From Hyaloperonospora brassicae (Eukaryota > Oomycota > Peronosporomycetes > Peronosporales > Peronosporaceae): a stretch of 64,000 nucleotides of DNA. Where the stretch lies: assembly GCA_947650285.1 (NCBI GenBank), contig CANTFL010001112.1, positions 1 to 64,000 of the forward strand, in the 5' to 3' direction. Both the position numbers and the translations under genes were made by a program. Below, piece after piece: positions 22,960 through 33,909 of this stretch (its first letter is position 1; each line of letters starts with the position of its first letter). Under the pieces are notes generated by a model. That model worked only from the letters and a program-made list of their open reading frames with translations. It had not been told where the DNA came from and made no database searches.

Positions 22960-23937
22960 TCGACCCATAGGAGTCGGTCGTTGCTTACGCAAAGGTCAAG
23001 TGGAACGCAAGTGTTTAGTGATCCCGCACATATAACAGCGTCTCACTTCCTGTCGTTGCTCAGCAACATAAAGCTACGCTTCACCTTCATCGTCATTATG
23101 ACTGAGATCCATCGGTTCTGGATTACAGTAAGCCGAGGTGCTCGCACGAGGTTGCCCTCGCAAATCTTGGGCTGTACCCATTCCAACCAAGTCTGGCCGA
23201 CTTGAAGCTGTGCTCAGCATTTTGACCAATGCTAAGAGCTTCCTTAAAAGAGGAGGAATAGATCCGAAAAACATCAGTCCTAGCAACGCCATTGCGAAGA
23301 TTTTTCATGAAGACAGTCACAAGACTGTCTCACGGAGAGGGTCAGACTGCATATCAGCCATCAGAGTTCTCAACTCTTGGAAATAGTCCGTTAGCTCATT
23401 CTTACCCTGACGGGTAGACAAGAAGCGTGAGCGCACGCGATAAGCCTGGTTATGCGACGAGAAAACTCGCAAAAGGTTTAACTTGAGCAAAGTCCATGTA
23501 AGAAACGCCAAGTCGACCAACGTGCCGCATGTCAGAGCCCACTCTCTAGCTCTTCCATCGAGCTTGGAGATAGCCAGTGAGACCCGCTGGTACTCAAGTC
23601 AGATAAGTCCAGAGCTCATGGCCATCTCTATCTCAGGGATCCAGAGGGTGCGGTTTTCTCCCTCCTTCCCGGAGTAATGTTTAACGCCCACCCGAAGGGA
23701 ACGAGGCTCAGCCTCTTCATCTGGCATTGCCACGTAGCGTGTTGGCATAGACGACGCTACTTGGTTTTGAACCTGCCCTAACAGGGCAGTTTCATACTGC
23801 ATGAAGGTATCGGCTCGTGCACTGAGCACATCGGTACCTTGTGCAGCTAGAATCATCGCATACTCTGGGCCTACTGCCGCGGTCAGATTATCAAGCGCGA
23901 CCTTTTGGGGCTCAGAGAGGGGTGTGGATTGCTCCAT
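22960..23937 (-). pseudogene. Gypsy gag remains
   Basis: The gag ATG is at 23937, ~60 bp inside the 5' LTR. Three consecutive pieces in changing frames follow (23599-23937, 23317-23520, 23123-23320) with FLSTRQGKNELTDYFQELRT, a typical capsid stretch. A zinc knuckle CYMCGITKHLRST at about 22996-23039 ends in a TGA exactly where the last Cys of C-x2-C-x4-H-x4-C should be. Confidence 0.8.
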
Positions 23938-23995
23938 CCTCACAGAGGATCAGTCGTAACGACTCAGGCGTAGATTGACTGCAAGTGCTACCAAG

Positions 23996-24527
23996 TGTAG
24001 CGAAGCTACACAGCTCCATAAGTCAGAGGAAGTCTTTAACGCTCAACGATCAACTTTGGTTCTACGAACCCGACTCAAAGAGTCAACAGCTCAGAGAGCT
24101 AAGGTTTAGTTCAAAGGACCCGACTCAAAGAGTCAACAAGCATAGAGAGCTTACGGTCCCTGTTCCAGGGGGACCAAACGATTTAAAAGAATTAACGCAC
24201 AGAGTGCACAAGGAGTAGCTACCTTAACAAGGCGTTGCTATCTCCTCAACGATCACAAGACGCCTCAAAGAGTCGCGTGTCTATCGGATCAAAATGGGAA
24301 CTGAACTTTATTTCTTCGTTTAACCCAAAAGAACACCTTAGAACAACGTGATTACCCTACTCGCTAATGTCCTAAATAAACCTCTCAAAAGATCTCGTAA
24401 TCAATGGTTGGCAGACATCAGTCTTCAACAATTGAAACTGTGTTCGAATATCCCTACAGAGGGGGTCCCATCCCTTGTGTGCACCACACCTATTGTCGAC
24501 TACCAGTCGACGTGTGACCCCGTTACA
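23996..24527 (-). repeat. 5' LTR of the Gypsy element
   Basis: Aligned with 16785-17314 along its whole length. It contains tandem-like CCCGACTCAAAGAGTCAACA repeats. The first bases inside it on the minus strand, TGGTAGCACTTGCAG (about 23979-23993), are the likely tRNA primer binding site. Confidence 0.92.
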
Positions 24528-24532
24528 CAAAG

Positions 24533-27301
24533 TATGTCGCCCTCAATTGCAGCACACGATGCTGACGTAGTGGTACGGTTGTCACGACAGAAGATGGTAA
24601 TGACGGAAGTGATGTTGGCGATGACCTAGAGAATGATGTCTCGATGCTGCTGTGAGGATAGATATATATGCTGTCTCGACACGAGGACATAGTGCATACA
24701 AGCGTGGATACGTCAGTGCTTTCGGCACACATCGAACTTGTAGCATTGTGGAATGTAAGTATCGACGCTTCATTTCGCTGCACTCTTGACATCGTCGGTC
24801 TGGTCTATCCGCTTAAACCCGATACAATGGTGTCCACGCCGTAGCGTTTATCTAGTCCGTGGCAAAGGCATACTAGTTAGCTAACATCTTGTACAATGTA
24901 AAAAAGCTCGGTGGTCTACTGATACATAAGACCGATCCGACACCATCAAAGCGCCAGGAACGCCCCATCGCTTTCGAATTGCCACGACATTTGTACGAAT
25001 ATGAACAACACTTCGATGGCTGTCGATGTGATGTTAAGCATGTGTATGGTCGAACGTATAGTACACATCGAGTGTGCACTTTTTTCGTTTCTCATCTCAT
25101 GGTGCATTCTTTTATACCCGCTTATAGAACGGTGTTTGAATATGATAAGCACGACGTTCTCATTTTATGTGCTGCACACACTGCTGAACGAGACGCAGAA
25201 TATGCCCAATGTCAGTTCAAGGACGACAGAAACTGGTGGTCGCGCCCGTACTGAGCTCGTTCTCACGTTCTGTTGGTCGGTAAAACAGTCGGCAGGATGT
25301 TCCTCACCATTTCCAATGTAATTGTCATGTAGTTCACATGGAAAAGCAACTGACGCGTCAGTGAACGACGACGCGCACACAGATCTTGCGAAGCCAAAAG
25401 TTGCGGCTGTTGCTCGAGTTGCAGTCGAAATGGGACTGGAGCGAAGCACCGACAGCGCTTGAGCGAAGCACCTCATGTATCACAGCCATTGAGACGATGT
25501 GCGCCGCGTTTTCCCGTCGAGCTTCGTGTCGGATTGTGACTCGTGTGTACGTACGACATACCTTTTGGACCTCTTCTGCGCGTCGCTCGCTCCTTTGCGC
25601 TCCTCCGCCGATCGACAGCTAAACATTTTCCAGTGACACCGCACGAGTTCGCCGACAGTTTGCATGTTTCGCGGTTGAGTGGTGTATATGTCGGTCTGTT
25701 TTCTACTATAAGTACCCGCTGAAAGTCAAAGACGACCTGCATCGCCGTATGGCCACATAGCTCGGCCTCGTATGCTGTAGTGCTATGACTTGCACGCAAG
25801 TGCCATTGAGAACCGAACGCTGGGAACGTGCCGTACGAGTCTGTCGACTGCGCATGACGGCCCATTTGTGTCTTTCTATTGCATACTGTCACGACTACGC
25901 CACTGATGTACATCCATCAGACCTACCGGTGGGTGGGAGAAGTAGTTGTCTGGTGCGTCGGTCGTTGCTGTCTTTTGCATCTGCAACATGCACTAGACAA
26001 GCGGCTTCAGAGTGTGGGCACTGTTCGCTGACGAGGCTCCAGCGCTCGCAGCATTGGCAGCAGCCGATCATGTCTCCTGATCATTTCACACAACATCCAC
26101 ATCAGTTGTTGAGTGTTCATTCGGCTTGTGGCTGATAGCAGAGTGTGCTGAAGATCACCCCCACCCCGTTGCTGTCCAGCATAGCACTACTCCATCCTGT
26201 CTCAACGTGCAGGCAGAGTGCCAAAGTCTCTCCTGAACACGCGTACAGCTCAGCCACGTTCGTTCGTGCACGTTCTTTCCACAATTACGTCGCGGCCGAA
26301 GTGCCAAGACGAGTCACGACATGCACTTGCCACCCGTTGACGTGCAAATCGTCTGACCTGTTCTGCTGCTTCGTGGCCAGCAATCCGCGGCGCTTGGCCG
26401 TCCACCTGTTGCCAGGAGGTCCGACGATCGCACCGAACGATGTCAGTCGGTTGCCAACGCGTGCGTTTGTTTGCTCAGCCGACTCGTCGTTGCAACGAGC
26501 GCCACCTGCTGTAGTGAGCCGAGAGCTCAATGTTCTACACGCTCACCAATGTGCCACATGGCCCAACCGCCGCTCCCTTCTTTGCATGGAGAGCCACGGG
26601 ATCAGACTTCCGTCGTCCCTCATCTGTTGTTGACGCCCACTCTGTTGACGCCATCGGCTGTCACGGCGGCAAAAAAGTCGCATCGAGCGATGCGTAGATA
26701 GCCGCGCAAGTGTGTGCGTGTAGTGTTCCGCCCTTGCGGACGTGCGCACAAGAGCGAGCGAGCGAGAAAAGGAGCAAATCGTCGCTTGCCACGCGAAATG
26801 AGACGCAAAGCGGGGCCTCGTGAGGCGCGCTGGCTGCCCAGCTGGTCCAGCCGATCTCGCGTTCAACGACCACAACTGTGCGTGCAAAGGCGAGTGAGTC
26901 ACACGTCGTGCGAAAGAACGTGTCGCGACGTACATGGCACCGGTCGACCCGCCGTGAAGCAAGTCGGTCGTTCAGCCTCTCCAGCTGACTCTCCACATGC
27001 ACACACACAGACCTCACGCTCTCTCGCTCCTCTCTTCTCGTCTATCCGCAAAAGGCACAGTGCGCGCTCACGCGCCCCACACAAGTGCTTCGACAACCAA
27101 AGTGGTCGTCGTCTCTCGCTCTCTCTCTCTCTCTCTCTCGACCCGCTCACGTTGAACAGACACACAGACGATAGCGAAAAAAGTCGACATATAAGCAGAC
27201 CACTTGACGCGAGTACTGCAACTTGACTCGACCTGCCCCCCCCTAACTAACGGCAGTCGAGTGCAACGCCGGTTGGTCACGACCGATCTCTGGACTGGAC
27301 G
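24533..27301. other. No supported gene
   Basis: About 2.8 kb between the Gypsy element and the next gene. Open frames of 60-170 codons exist on both strands (for example 26145-26633 plus and 25473-25913 minus), but none has a domain, a signal peptide or a repeat partner. 26.7-27.2 kb is likely the promoter and leader of the gene at 27302. Confidence 0.5.
27114..27140 (+). repeat. (CT)n microsatellite in a leader
   Basis: A CT run about 160 bp upstream of the start codon at 27302. Confidence 0.8.
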
Positions 27302-29212
27302 ATGAAGCCCGCGGTGCGCTGCTGGCGAAAGCTCGTGCTCGGGGCGGTCGTGCTCGTGAGTGCACTGACAAACGCACAGGTGTACACGATGCTGAGTGAT
27401 CTGGAGAAGGACAAGAGCCCTTCGGAGAAGTCGGACGAGAAGCCCGACGAGCCTTCGAACGGAGGGACACCACCGCCCGATGCGAAGGAGCCGACTCGTG
27501 CCTGGGCGCCACGCAAAGCCGCCCCGGCCTCGGGGTCCCTATCAACGGAGGACGATAGTTCGAGTGAGAAGGCCGCGACGCCTGCGCCCGAAGGTCCGGC
27601 GACAGTCGATCGTCGACGGAACCCGTTGGCACCTCCGGCACGGGACGACGACGAGTCTTCGGGCCGGTCAGGTGGTGGTCCGAAGCCCGAGGCCCAGTCG
27701 AAGGGAACCGCTGCGTTGCCATCGCGATCGGAGTTTCCGACTGCCGATGCGGCGATGCGGCAGCGGCGGACGAGGAGGCAGCGGAAGTTCATTGCGTTTA
27801 CAAAGTCGCCAAGTCTGTTGCTTGCGACGCCTGTGCCGGACGCAGTTCGCACGGCAGACGACGACGACGACGAATCGAAGCAGGCGGACAAGACGGGCTC
27901 GACAACGCAGGAGGAGGTGCCCGAGACGCCCTTGTCGAACTCGAAAGCATCGGGTGCGACGTCGGAATCGCAGCCGGGCGTGGTGTACCCGGCAGGATCG
28001 AAGATGGCCAAGTTGGCCGAGAATAGAGTGCCGTCGACGGGATCCGAAGAGGAAGAAAACGAAAAAGAGGAAGAAGAAGAGGAGGAGGAGGCCACTCCTC
28101 CTTCGTCTGGATTGGCGTCGAACTCGTCTGCGAAGGGCGTTCTCCCCAAGTCGAGCATCGAGGCACCTCGCGACGCGCCTCCGTCCGGATCGTTGACGGA
28201 CGATGACCCGGTGCAAGAGTCACGGAGCGCTCTGGTCGAGTCGTCGCCTCCGTCGGCGGCATCTCCGCCGTCGGCTTCGCCGGCTTCGTCGTCGTCGACC
28301 GCTGCAATGGCCGACAAGGCATCGGGTGACAAGAGCGTCACGTCCAACACGCTCGTGCTCGGCTTGATGATGGCAGGGGCCGTGGCCCTTGTCGTGCTCG
28401 TCGGCGTCTTTGTCTACATCAAGTCGGCCAAGAACAAGGGCGAAGCGGACCCGGTGCTCTTCCCAGTTCATCGACAGGACCCGAACTTGGGTGGACCCAT
28501 GGCGCGCTCCTTGTCGGCGACAGCGGACTACCACAAGGACAAGAACATGACTCCAGCCGGCTACGGCGACGACGACTTTTTCGCGAGCAACGCGCTGCAC
28601 GGGCAGCCAAAGTACGATCCCGACCTCGACATGTTCCCACCTCGTGCGTCAACAGCGCTCACGCAGTCGCAAATGTCGTTGCCCCCGATGGCTCAAACGG
28701 GTCAGAGCATGGCGAGCAGTGAGTTCTCGCAGTACACGACGCAGTCGAACTTCTACGGAGAGAACAGCGCGTATACTTCCGCTACGGCGTCGACAATGGA
28801 CAAGTACGCGAGCTATCGTCCAGGCGAGCGCGAAGACGACATGGCCGAGTACTCGGAAGGCGAGAGCGACTTTGGTGGCGAGTCGATGAGTGACATGGCC
28901 AGCACAAACAACGACTGGAACGCCGCCGTGCACGAGCGCGCGCCAGGCAGTAGAGTGGACCATCATCACATGATGGGGGCGTCGCAGTTTGACGCCTCGA
29001 ACTCGCGCTCGACGTCTGCGAGTGCATACACTGGCAAGACGCAGTTCATGGAGTCCGAGTACACTGAGTACCGCATGTCGAGGGACAATGGCCACAGCCA
29101 CGCACAGAGCAGCAAGGGGTACGACACGAGCTTTGCGCCGAGTGACGGCACGTACGACGGCCGATATGACGGCGGAAAGAGCTTTACGAGCAGCGGCTTC
29201 AGCGAGTACTAG
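27302..29212 (+). CDS. Single-pass membrane protein with acidic ectodomain
   Basis: Intronless, 636 residues. The ATG at 27302 starts a signal peptide (basic RCWRK, then a hydrophobic core at residues 11-22, likely cut near TNA-QV at 25). Residues 26-348 are disordered, rich in Ser, Pro, Glu and Asp, with an acidic run EEEENEKEEEEEEEE around residues 250-265. A transmembrane helix LVLGLMMAGAVALVVLVGVFV lies at about 351-371 and is followed by a basic KSAKNKG stop-transfer signal. The 265-residue tail is rich in Ser, Thr, Tyr, Gln and Met and has many SEY/TEY motifs that could be phosphorylated. This layout suggests a type I surface or endomembrane protein with a regulated cytoplasmic tail. 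I do not recognise a family. Codon use is uniform along the frame. Confidence 0.85.
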   Translation: MKPAVRCWRKLVLGAVVLVSALTNAQVYTMLSDLEKDKSPSEKSDEKPDEPSNGGTPPPDAKEPTRAWAPRKAAPASGSLSTEDDSSSEKAATPAPEGPATVDRRRNPLAPPARDDDESSGRSGGGPKPEAQSKGTAALPSRSEFPTADAAMRQRRTRRQRKFIAFTKSPSLLLATPVPDAVRTADDDDDESKQADKTGSTTQEEVPETPLSNSKASGATSESQPGVVYPAGSKMAKLAENRVPSTGSEEEENEKEEEEEEEEATPPSSGLASNSSAKGVLPKSSIEAPRDAPPSGSLTDDDPVQESRSALVESSPPSAASPPSASPASSSSTAAMADKASGDKSVTSNTLVLGLMMAGAVALVVLVGVFVYIKSAKNKGEADPVLFPVHRQDPNLGGPMARSLSATADYHKDKNMTPAGYGDDDFFASNALHGQPKYDPDLDMFPPRASTALTQSQMSLPPMAQTGQSMASSEFSQYTTQSNFYGENSAYTSATASTMDKYASYRPGEREDDMAEYSEGESDFGGESMSDMASTNNDWNAAVHERAPGSRVDHHHMMGASQFDASNSRSTSASAYTGKTQFMESEYTEYRMSRDNGHSHAQSSKGYDTSFAPSDGTYDGRYDGGKSFTSSGFSEY

Positions 29213-30222
29213 AGCGCTGCGGTCGGCTTTGTTAGTGTGTAATTAAGACAACTGTCGTGTGTGTGTGATTCGCGTCTGTTGTGTGGTTACGTCCTGGAAA
29301 CGAGAGACTGCAAGAGATGGAGAAGGAGAAGGACAGACGGACAGACAGACAGAGAGAGTGACGACGGATCGAGTGCCGGTCACCATAGTGTCCTCTCGTA
29401 GTGGTCGATGGCTCTACGCACTGGTGCAAAGGGGACGAGTGGGTATACAGGTAGGAGGGACTGCCGTCGCAGTTGTTGTTGCTGCAAGGACGCGAAAGCT
29501 CATTGTTTCGTCTCAATTGCTCCAAAGTCGCTGGTGATGAGGTTGTGAGCTCGTCGCGATGCAACTCGACGAGGAGCTCAAGTTTGACAAGACAACAGCT
29601 GAGACTGGGCGTCTAGTGGGACTCGATGTGTTGTCGCATGTGGCGTGTGTGACTACCGTGTATACAAGAACCTGTTCAAGTGAATCAGCTGCGACGCAAG
29701 AAGCTGACGATTTGGACGGCGGGGTGTATACAACAGGTGCTTTTTCCTTGTCCGTGTTGCAACTCCTGGACGCTCGTCTTTGTGCATGTATAGTCACGAC
29801 GCAATGATAGTGGTTCTGACTCGAGCCCTCTCTCGAGCCGCGTCCGTGTATACCTTTTTGACGGCATAGACGGTGACCGGTTTTTTCTCGCTCTCGTGTC
29901 TCGTTTGCTCTTATCGGTCGGTACCTTCCCCTGTCCACGTTGTGTGCTCGCCCTGATTTAGTACCGGTAGGCTCGATCCGTACCGATCAGCGCAGTATTT
30001 GTGACAAACCGGCGGCAGAGACTGCGGCCGCGTCGTCAGTGACATCTCATAGTGAACGACAGAGACCGCGTAACCGCAGCAATAATACCGTCGAGAGGCA
30101 CTCGATTGAAGCCGCCACAGCGACAAGAGCCGAGAACGAGACACGCACAGACAGACACAGACACACACACACTCTCTCTCGCACAGGAGTAGACGCAGCG
30201 ACGAGCGTTGTCCACCCGCACC
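29213..30222. other. Intergenic; promoter of the phosphatase gene
   Basis: No gene motif. 29318-29360 has GACAGA repeats, and 30154-30182 has an AC then CT microsatellite directly ahead of an ATG in good context at 30223. Confidence 0.5.
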
Positions 30223-30262
30223 ATGTCGGACGGCCAGGACGTGCAGACGCTCAAGATGCCAG
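30223..30262 (+). CDS. Possible first exon of the FHA-PP2C gene
   Basis: ATG in the context CCGCACCATGT opens 13 codons (MSDGQDVQTLKMP). A donor at CCAG|GTCTCG and an acceptor at GTGCACTAG|AGTCGG (30970) would join it in frame to the phosphatase ORF at codon SENARKG. The 708-bp intron would contain the TTG/CTG-rich tract. The donor is weak and the intron long for this window, so this is an alternative to the start at 30952. Confidence 0.4.
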
Positions 30263-30519
30263 GTCTCGTACCGTTTCGCGTGTGGTTACCGAGGCAGTAG
30301 CAGATAAGTTTTGTACCGGTATTGGCCTCCGCTGACGAGTCGGTTGGTGTGTGCATTGTGGCGCAGTCGCGAGGAAACACGACGATCACGACCGACGGCG
30401 GTCGTCCACGCTGCGGCTCGAACCTCTGCGTACGTTGTGAAGTATTGGGAGCGTGTATGTGCTCTTCATTCGTCTGTCGGTCGATGTTGTTCACGGGGCT
30501 GACCGTGCGCCGTTCTTGC

Positions 30520-30935
30520 TGTCTGTTGGTGTATTGTTCTATTGTTCTATGGCTGTATTGTACGGTTGTTGTTGTGTTCTTGTTGTTGTTCTACCGCTGC
30601 TGCTGCTATTGTTGTTGTTGTTGTTGTATTATGATTATTGTTGTTGTGTATTCTTGTTGCTGTTCTATTGCTGCTGTTCTATTGCTGCTACTGTTGTTGT
30701 TCGATTGTTGTTGTGCCTATGGCTTTATTATCTTGTTCGCTCCATATTTGCTGCTGCTGCTGTTATTATCGTTCGATTGCTGTTTTTTCCTCTTGATTTG
30801 TTTTTTACCTTGCTGCTGCTTAAACTGATATCATTGCACGTATTGCAATGCTTGTCACTATTGTTGCATTACCATGTGATGGTAATTGTTGTTGCTGTTA
30901 TGGTTGCTTTTGCTGTTGGCGGTGGTGGTATTGTT
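30520..30935 (+). repeat. TTG/CTG-rich low-complexity tract
   Basis: About 400 bp of imperfect TTG, CTG and TGT triplets. It opens false frames of Leu, Val and Cys. It is probably a pyrimidine-rich intron or leader of the phosphatase gene. Confidence 0.7.
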
Positions 30936-30951
30936 GCGACTGGGCTGTTGG

Positions 30952-33006
30952 ATGCCATTGCGTGCACTAGAGTCGGAGAATGCTCGTAAAGGGACCACAT
31001 CGTTTGTTCGTGCTCGCACGTCCGGCGTGAATCGTCTCCTTCGATCAAGTACTAGCAGCGCTCGAGTCGTGTCTGGAAACGTCCGCAGCAGCAGCAGCAA
31101 CAGCCACAGCAGCAAAAGCGGCAGTAGCAAAAGCAAAAGCGCTCCCAACAGCAAAGCAAGTGACCCCGAAAGCAAGTCAGACGCAGTCGAGACAGACTCG
31201 GCGAAAAAAGAGACGGCAGAAGTAGCTCCAGAGTCGTCGGAAGCGGTAGTTGCGCCGTGTTCGTCCACGCTGTCACCATATGCGAGTGGCGGCACTGACG
31301 ACGGCGAAGTTCCGCTGTACGTGGAGCAAAACTGGACGCACGTGGTGCTGAAAATGACTGCGTTCTCAGAAGAAGATGCGGTGACGAGTTTTGTGTTTGA
31401 TACTGCTGGAGGAGGTATCGGCAGCAGTGCTGACAATGTGGCGAGCATCCCAGCGGACAAGTTTCTTGGCGCGAAAGATCACGCTCGTATTTTGCACACC
31501 AGTGGACGCTTTTACTTGGTCAATGGAGACGACGTGGGCGACACGTTCGTTCGGCTGAGTCCGTGCGAAACAGGCGATGAAACGGACGCAGCAGATCGAA
31601 TGCAGTGGCCACTAGATCCGCACGTGTCGTTTCGTGTGGGCAAGTCGGACTTTATGGTTACTGCTTTTCACGAAGCGTCGCAGACGTTGGAAGTGTCGGC
31701 ACTGAGTGGCAAGCTGGCAGGCACGCAGTTCACGATCGGACCTGAAGGTGCCGGCATTGGAAGATCGGCGGAAAACAAGATCCACACGGGAGACGGTGAA
31801 CTGTCTCGCAAACACGCTGCTATTTGGTTTGACGAATTGACGAACCAGTTTTTTCTGATTGACTTGAACTCGACGAATGGCACCTTTATGAAGCTCGTGG
31901 GGAGCTATCAGGAACCCTACCGCCTGGAGATTGGCGATGACTTGCTGATTGCACAGACTTGTTTGACAGTCAACCGGTTTGACTTTGGCGCTCACGCGGA
32001 TATGGGCACTCGAAAGTACATGGAGGATGCGCACACGGTTATTCAAGACATGTGTATCGAGTCACTGAGCCGCTTGGGGTTGCATCCCCAGTCGTACTTT
32101 GCTGTCTACGATGGCCACGGCGGCGAGGAAGCATCGTTGTACTTGGGCGAAGTGCTGCATTTGAATATCGTGGACGCGTTCTATATGCAGAAGGCGGAAT
32201 GGGGATCGCTGGCCAACAAGTCGCCGGAAGAGCTGCAGTCAATGATTACAAAGCGACTGACGACAACTTTCGAGCAGACGGACGAGGCTTTTCTGAATGA
32301 ATCGGAGCGTCCTCAGGCTGGAAGTACAGCAACGACGGTGTTGGTGGCAGGCAAGTACATGTTTGTGTCAAACGTTGGCGACTCCCGGACAGTCTTGAGT
32401 CGCGCGGGCAAGGCCGAGCGTCTGTCGAATGATCACAAACCGAGTCGGCCGGACGAAGCGCAGCGTATTCGTGACACTGGTGGCTTTGTCATTCACGGAC
32501 GCATCATGGGAGAGCTTGCCGTTTCTCGAGCTTTCGGCGACGCACCGTTCAAGACGTTTGATTTATTTGAGCCGCCACTCGAAGACGTGGGCTCGAAGCC
32601 ACGTAGTGATTACGATTCACAGGAATTGCCCATCAATCCGAACGACATTTTGAAAGGGCCGCTGGTTATTCCTACACCCGAGGTGACAGTGACAGAGCTC
32701 ACAGATGATTGCGAGTTTATTATGTTGGCCAGTGACGGTCTGTACGACGTCATCAAAGACCAGGAAGCTGTCGACTTTTTGCGTCATAAGATCGAGCAGC
32801 TTGGCGATGTTCAGCGCGCGGCAGAGGTATGTTGCGCTATCTGTGCCTGTGGTTCATGAAAGTATCTGAGTTTCGGGTTGACTGATGTTGACTTGTTTGC
32901 TCGAGTGCAGGCAATCGTGGAGTATGCCATTTATCATCAGCGCTCAACGGATAACGTGACGTGTGTGGTGGTGATGTTCAAAGAGCCGAGGAGCTTCAAG
33001 AGCTAG
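30952..33006 (+). CDS. PP2C protein phosphatase with FHA domains
   Basis: Two exons (30952-32826 and 32911-33006) around an 84-bp GTATGT..GCAG intron; 656 residues if translation starts at 30952. Residues 1-110 are Ser/Lys rich. A diverged FHA-like fold may span ~123-205. A canonical FHA domain follows at ~247-343 with GIGRSAENKI, ELSRKHA (from 283) and DLNSTNGTF, all phosphothreonine-binding elements. The C-terminal half is a complete PP2C metal-dependent Ser/Thr phosphatase: MEDAH at 357, YDGHGG at 386, GSTATT, VGDSRTV, ASDGLYD, and STDNVT in exon 2. All metal-binding aspartates are present, so it should be active. The FHA domain likely recruits it to phosphorylated partners. A further ATG at 30886 would add a leucine-rich stretch encoded by the low-complexity tract; I consider that false. 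Confidence 0.9.
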
Positions 33007-33909
33007 AGACACTGGTAGTTTCGCAGCCCAACAAACTAGCATGGATGTGGGACTTTCTCTCTGCACGATGCTTACACCCCCGATATGACTTGAGGGTGAC
33101 GTCACTCGGGAGGTTGTTGCTGCGACGCGAGACATAGATGAATAGTATAGGTAGTAGGGAGGACATTCTGGAAAGAGACCGCGCGTTGCCGATCCTGGAT
33201 GATTCATCACAAAGCAATAAAATGCGCAGCTGAATGGACGTTGGCTCCGACGTGTTCGATCGCTTGAGATGGCTGTGGTCTGGAGCTGTCGAGCGTCACT
33301 TTGCAAAGTTCGATCGCGTGGATGTGGTGGAAACATTCGGGTGTTTGGCGCACGGGAGAAGTGGCAATGACGGTGCAGGCTGAGCGAATGATGATCGTCA
33401 CGGGATCGGGACTGCATCAAAAGCCCATATGTGAGATGGCACCGACGCCGTGTCACGTGTTTTGAGCGACGATAAGGTGCTATGGTGTAGCTGTTGTTGC
33501 CAAAGAACGCTTGTAATGTTCGGTAAAGAGTCATCACGCACGGCTCGCATGTGCATGGATTCTACCAACAACATCATGCCAAACTCACGATCCTAAGTTA
33601 CACGATCATCAGAAAAAAGCTCCTGAGCAAAAACACCTTTGCTGCTTATCTGATCGATTGCTTAACTCAAGTGTGTCTACATGTACCTAGTCGAATGAGT
33701 CTTTACTTTCGTATCAACAGTGTCGACGACTACCTATCCTGAAACTAATTCGAAGCTCCGTCGAAGCCGAAGTCTCTTTCAGTCTGAGTCTGCGTGTAGC
33801 AACATTCTTAGGACGTTGCAAGAAAGCCAAACCTTTCACGCTCGTCAAGTGTTTGGCTGCTTCTCGTTCGAGCAGAACTGACACATGAGCATCATGAATA
33901 CGATCGAGT
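33007..33909. other. Intergenic, no gene seen
   Basis: 3' flank of the phosphatase gene. Only short frames without motifs. Confidence 0.5.

Larger units (their letters stand above)
16785..24527 (-). mobile_element. Full-length Ty3/Gypsy chromovirus, decayed
   Basis: A 7743-bp LTR retrotransposon on the minus strand, bounded by LTRs of 530 and 532 bp and a perfect 5-bp target duplication CAAAG (16780-16784 and 24528-24532). Gene order in its own direction is gag, zinc knuckle, protease, RT, RNase H, integrase, chromodomain, as in Ty3/Gypsy chromoviruses. The two LTRs differ at only a small fraction of positions, so insertion is not very old. Coding frames nevertheless contain several stops and shifts, so the copy cannot move by itself. 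Confidence 0.93.

Noticed and set aside
27277..28350. 357-codon minus-strand frame opposite the membrane protein gene
   Set aside because: It mirrors a low-complexity coding region; the plus frame has a signal peptide and a membrane helix and is longer. The minus frame shows only Ser/Ala/Asp bias.
30322..30989. Leu/Val/Cys-rich frames ahead of the phosphatase gene
   Set aside because: Low-complexity TTG/CTG DNA; hydrophobicity arises from the repeat. It was also the reason to reject ATG 30886 as the phosphatase start.
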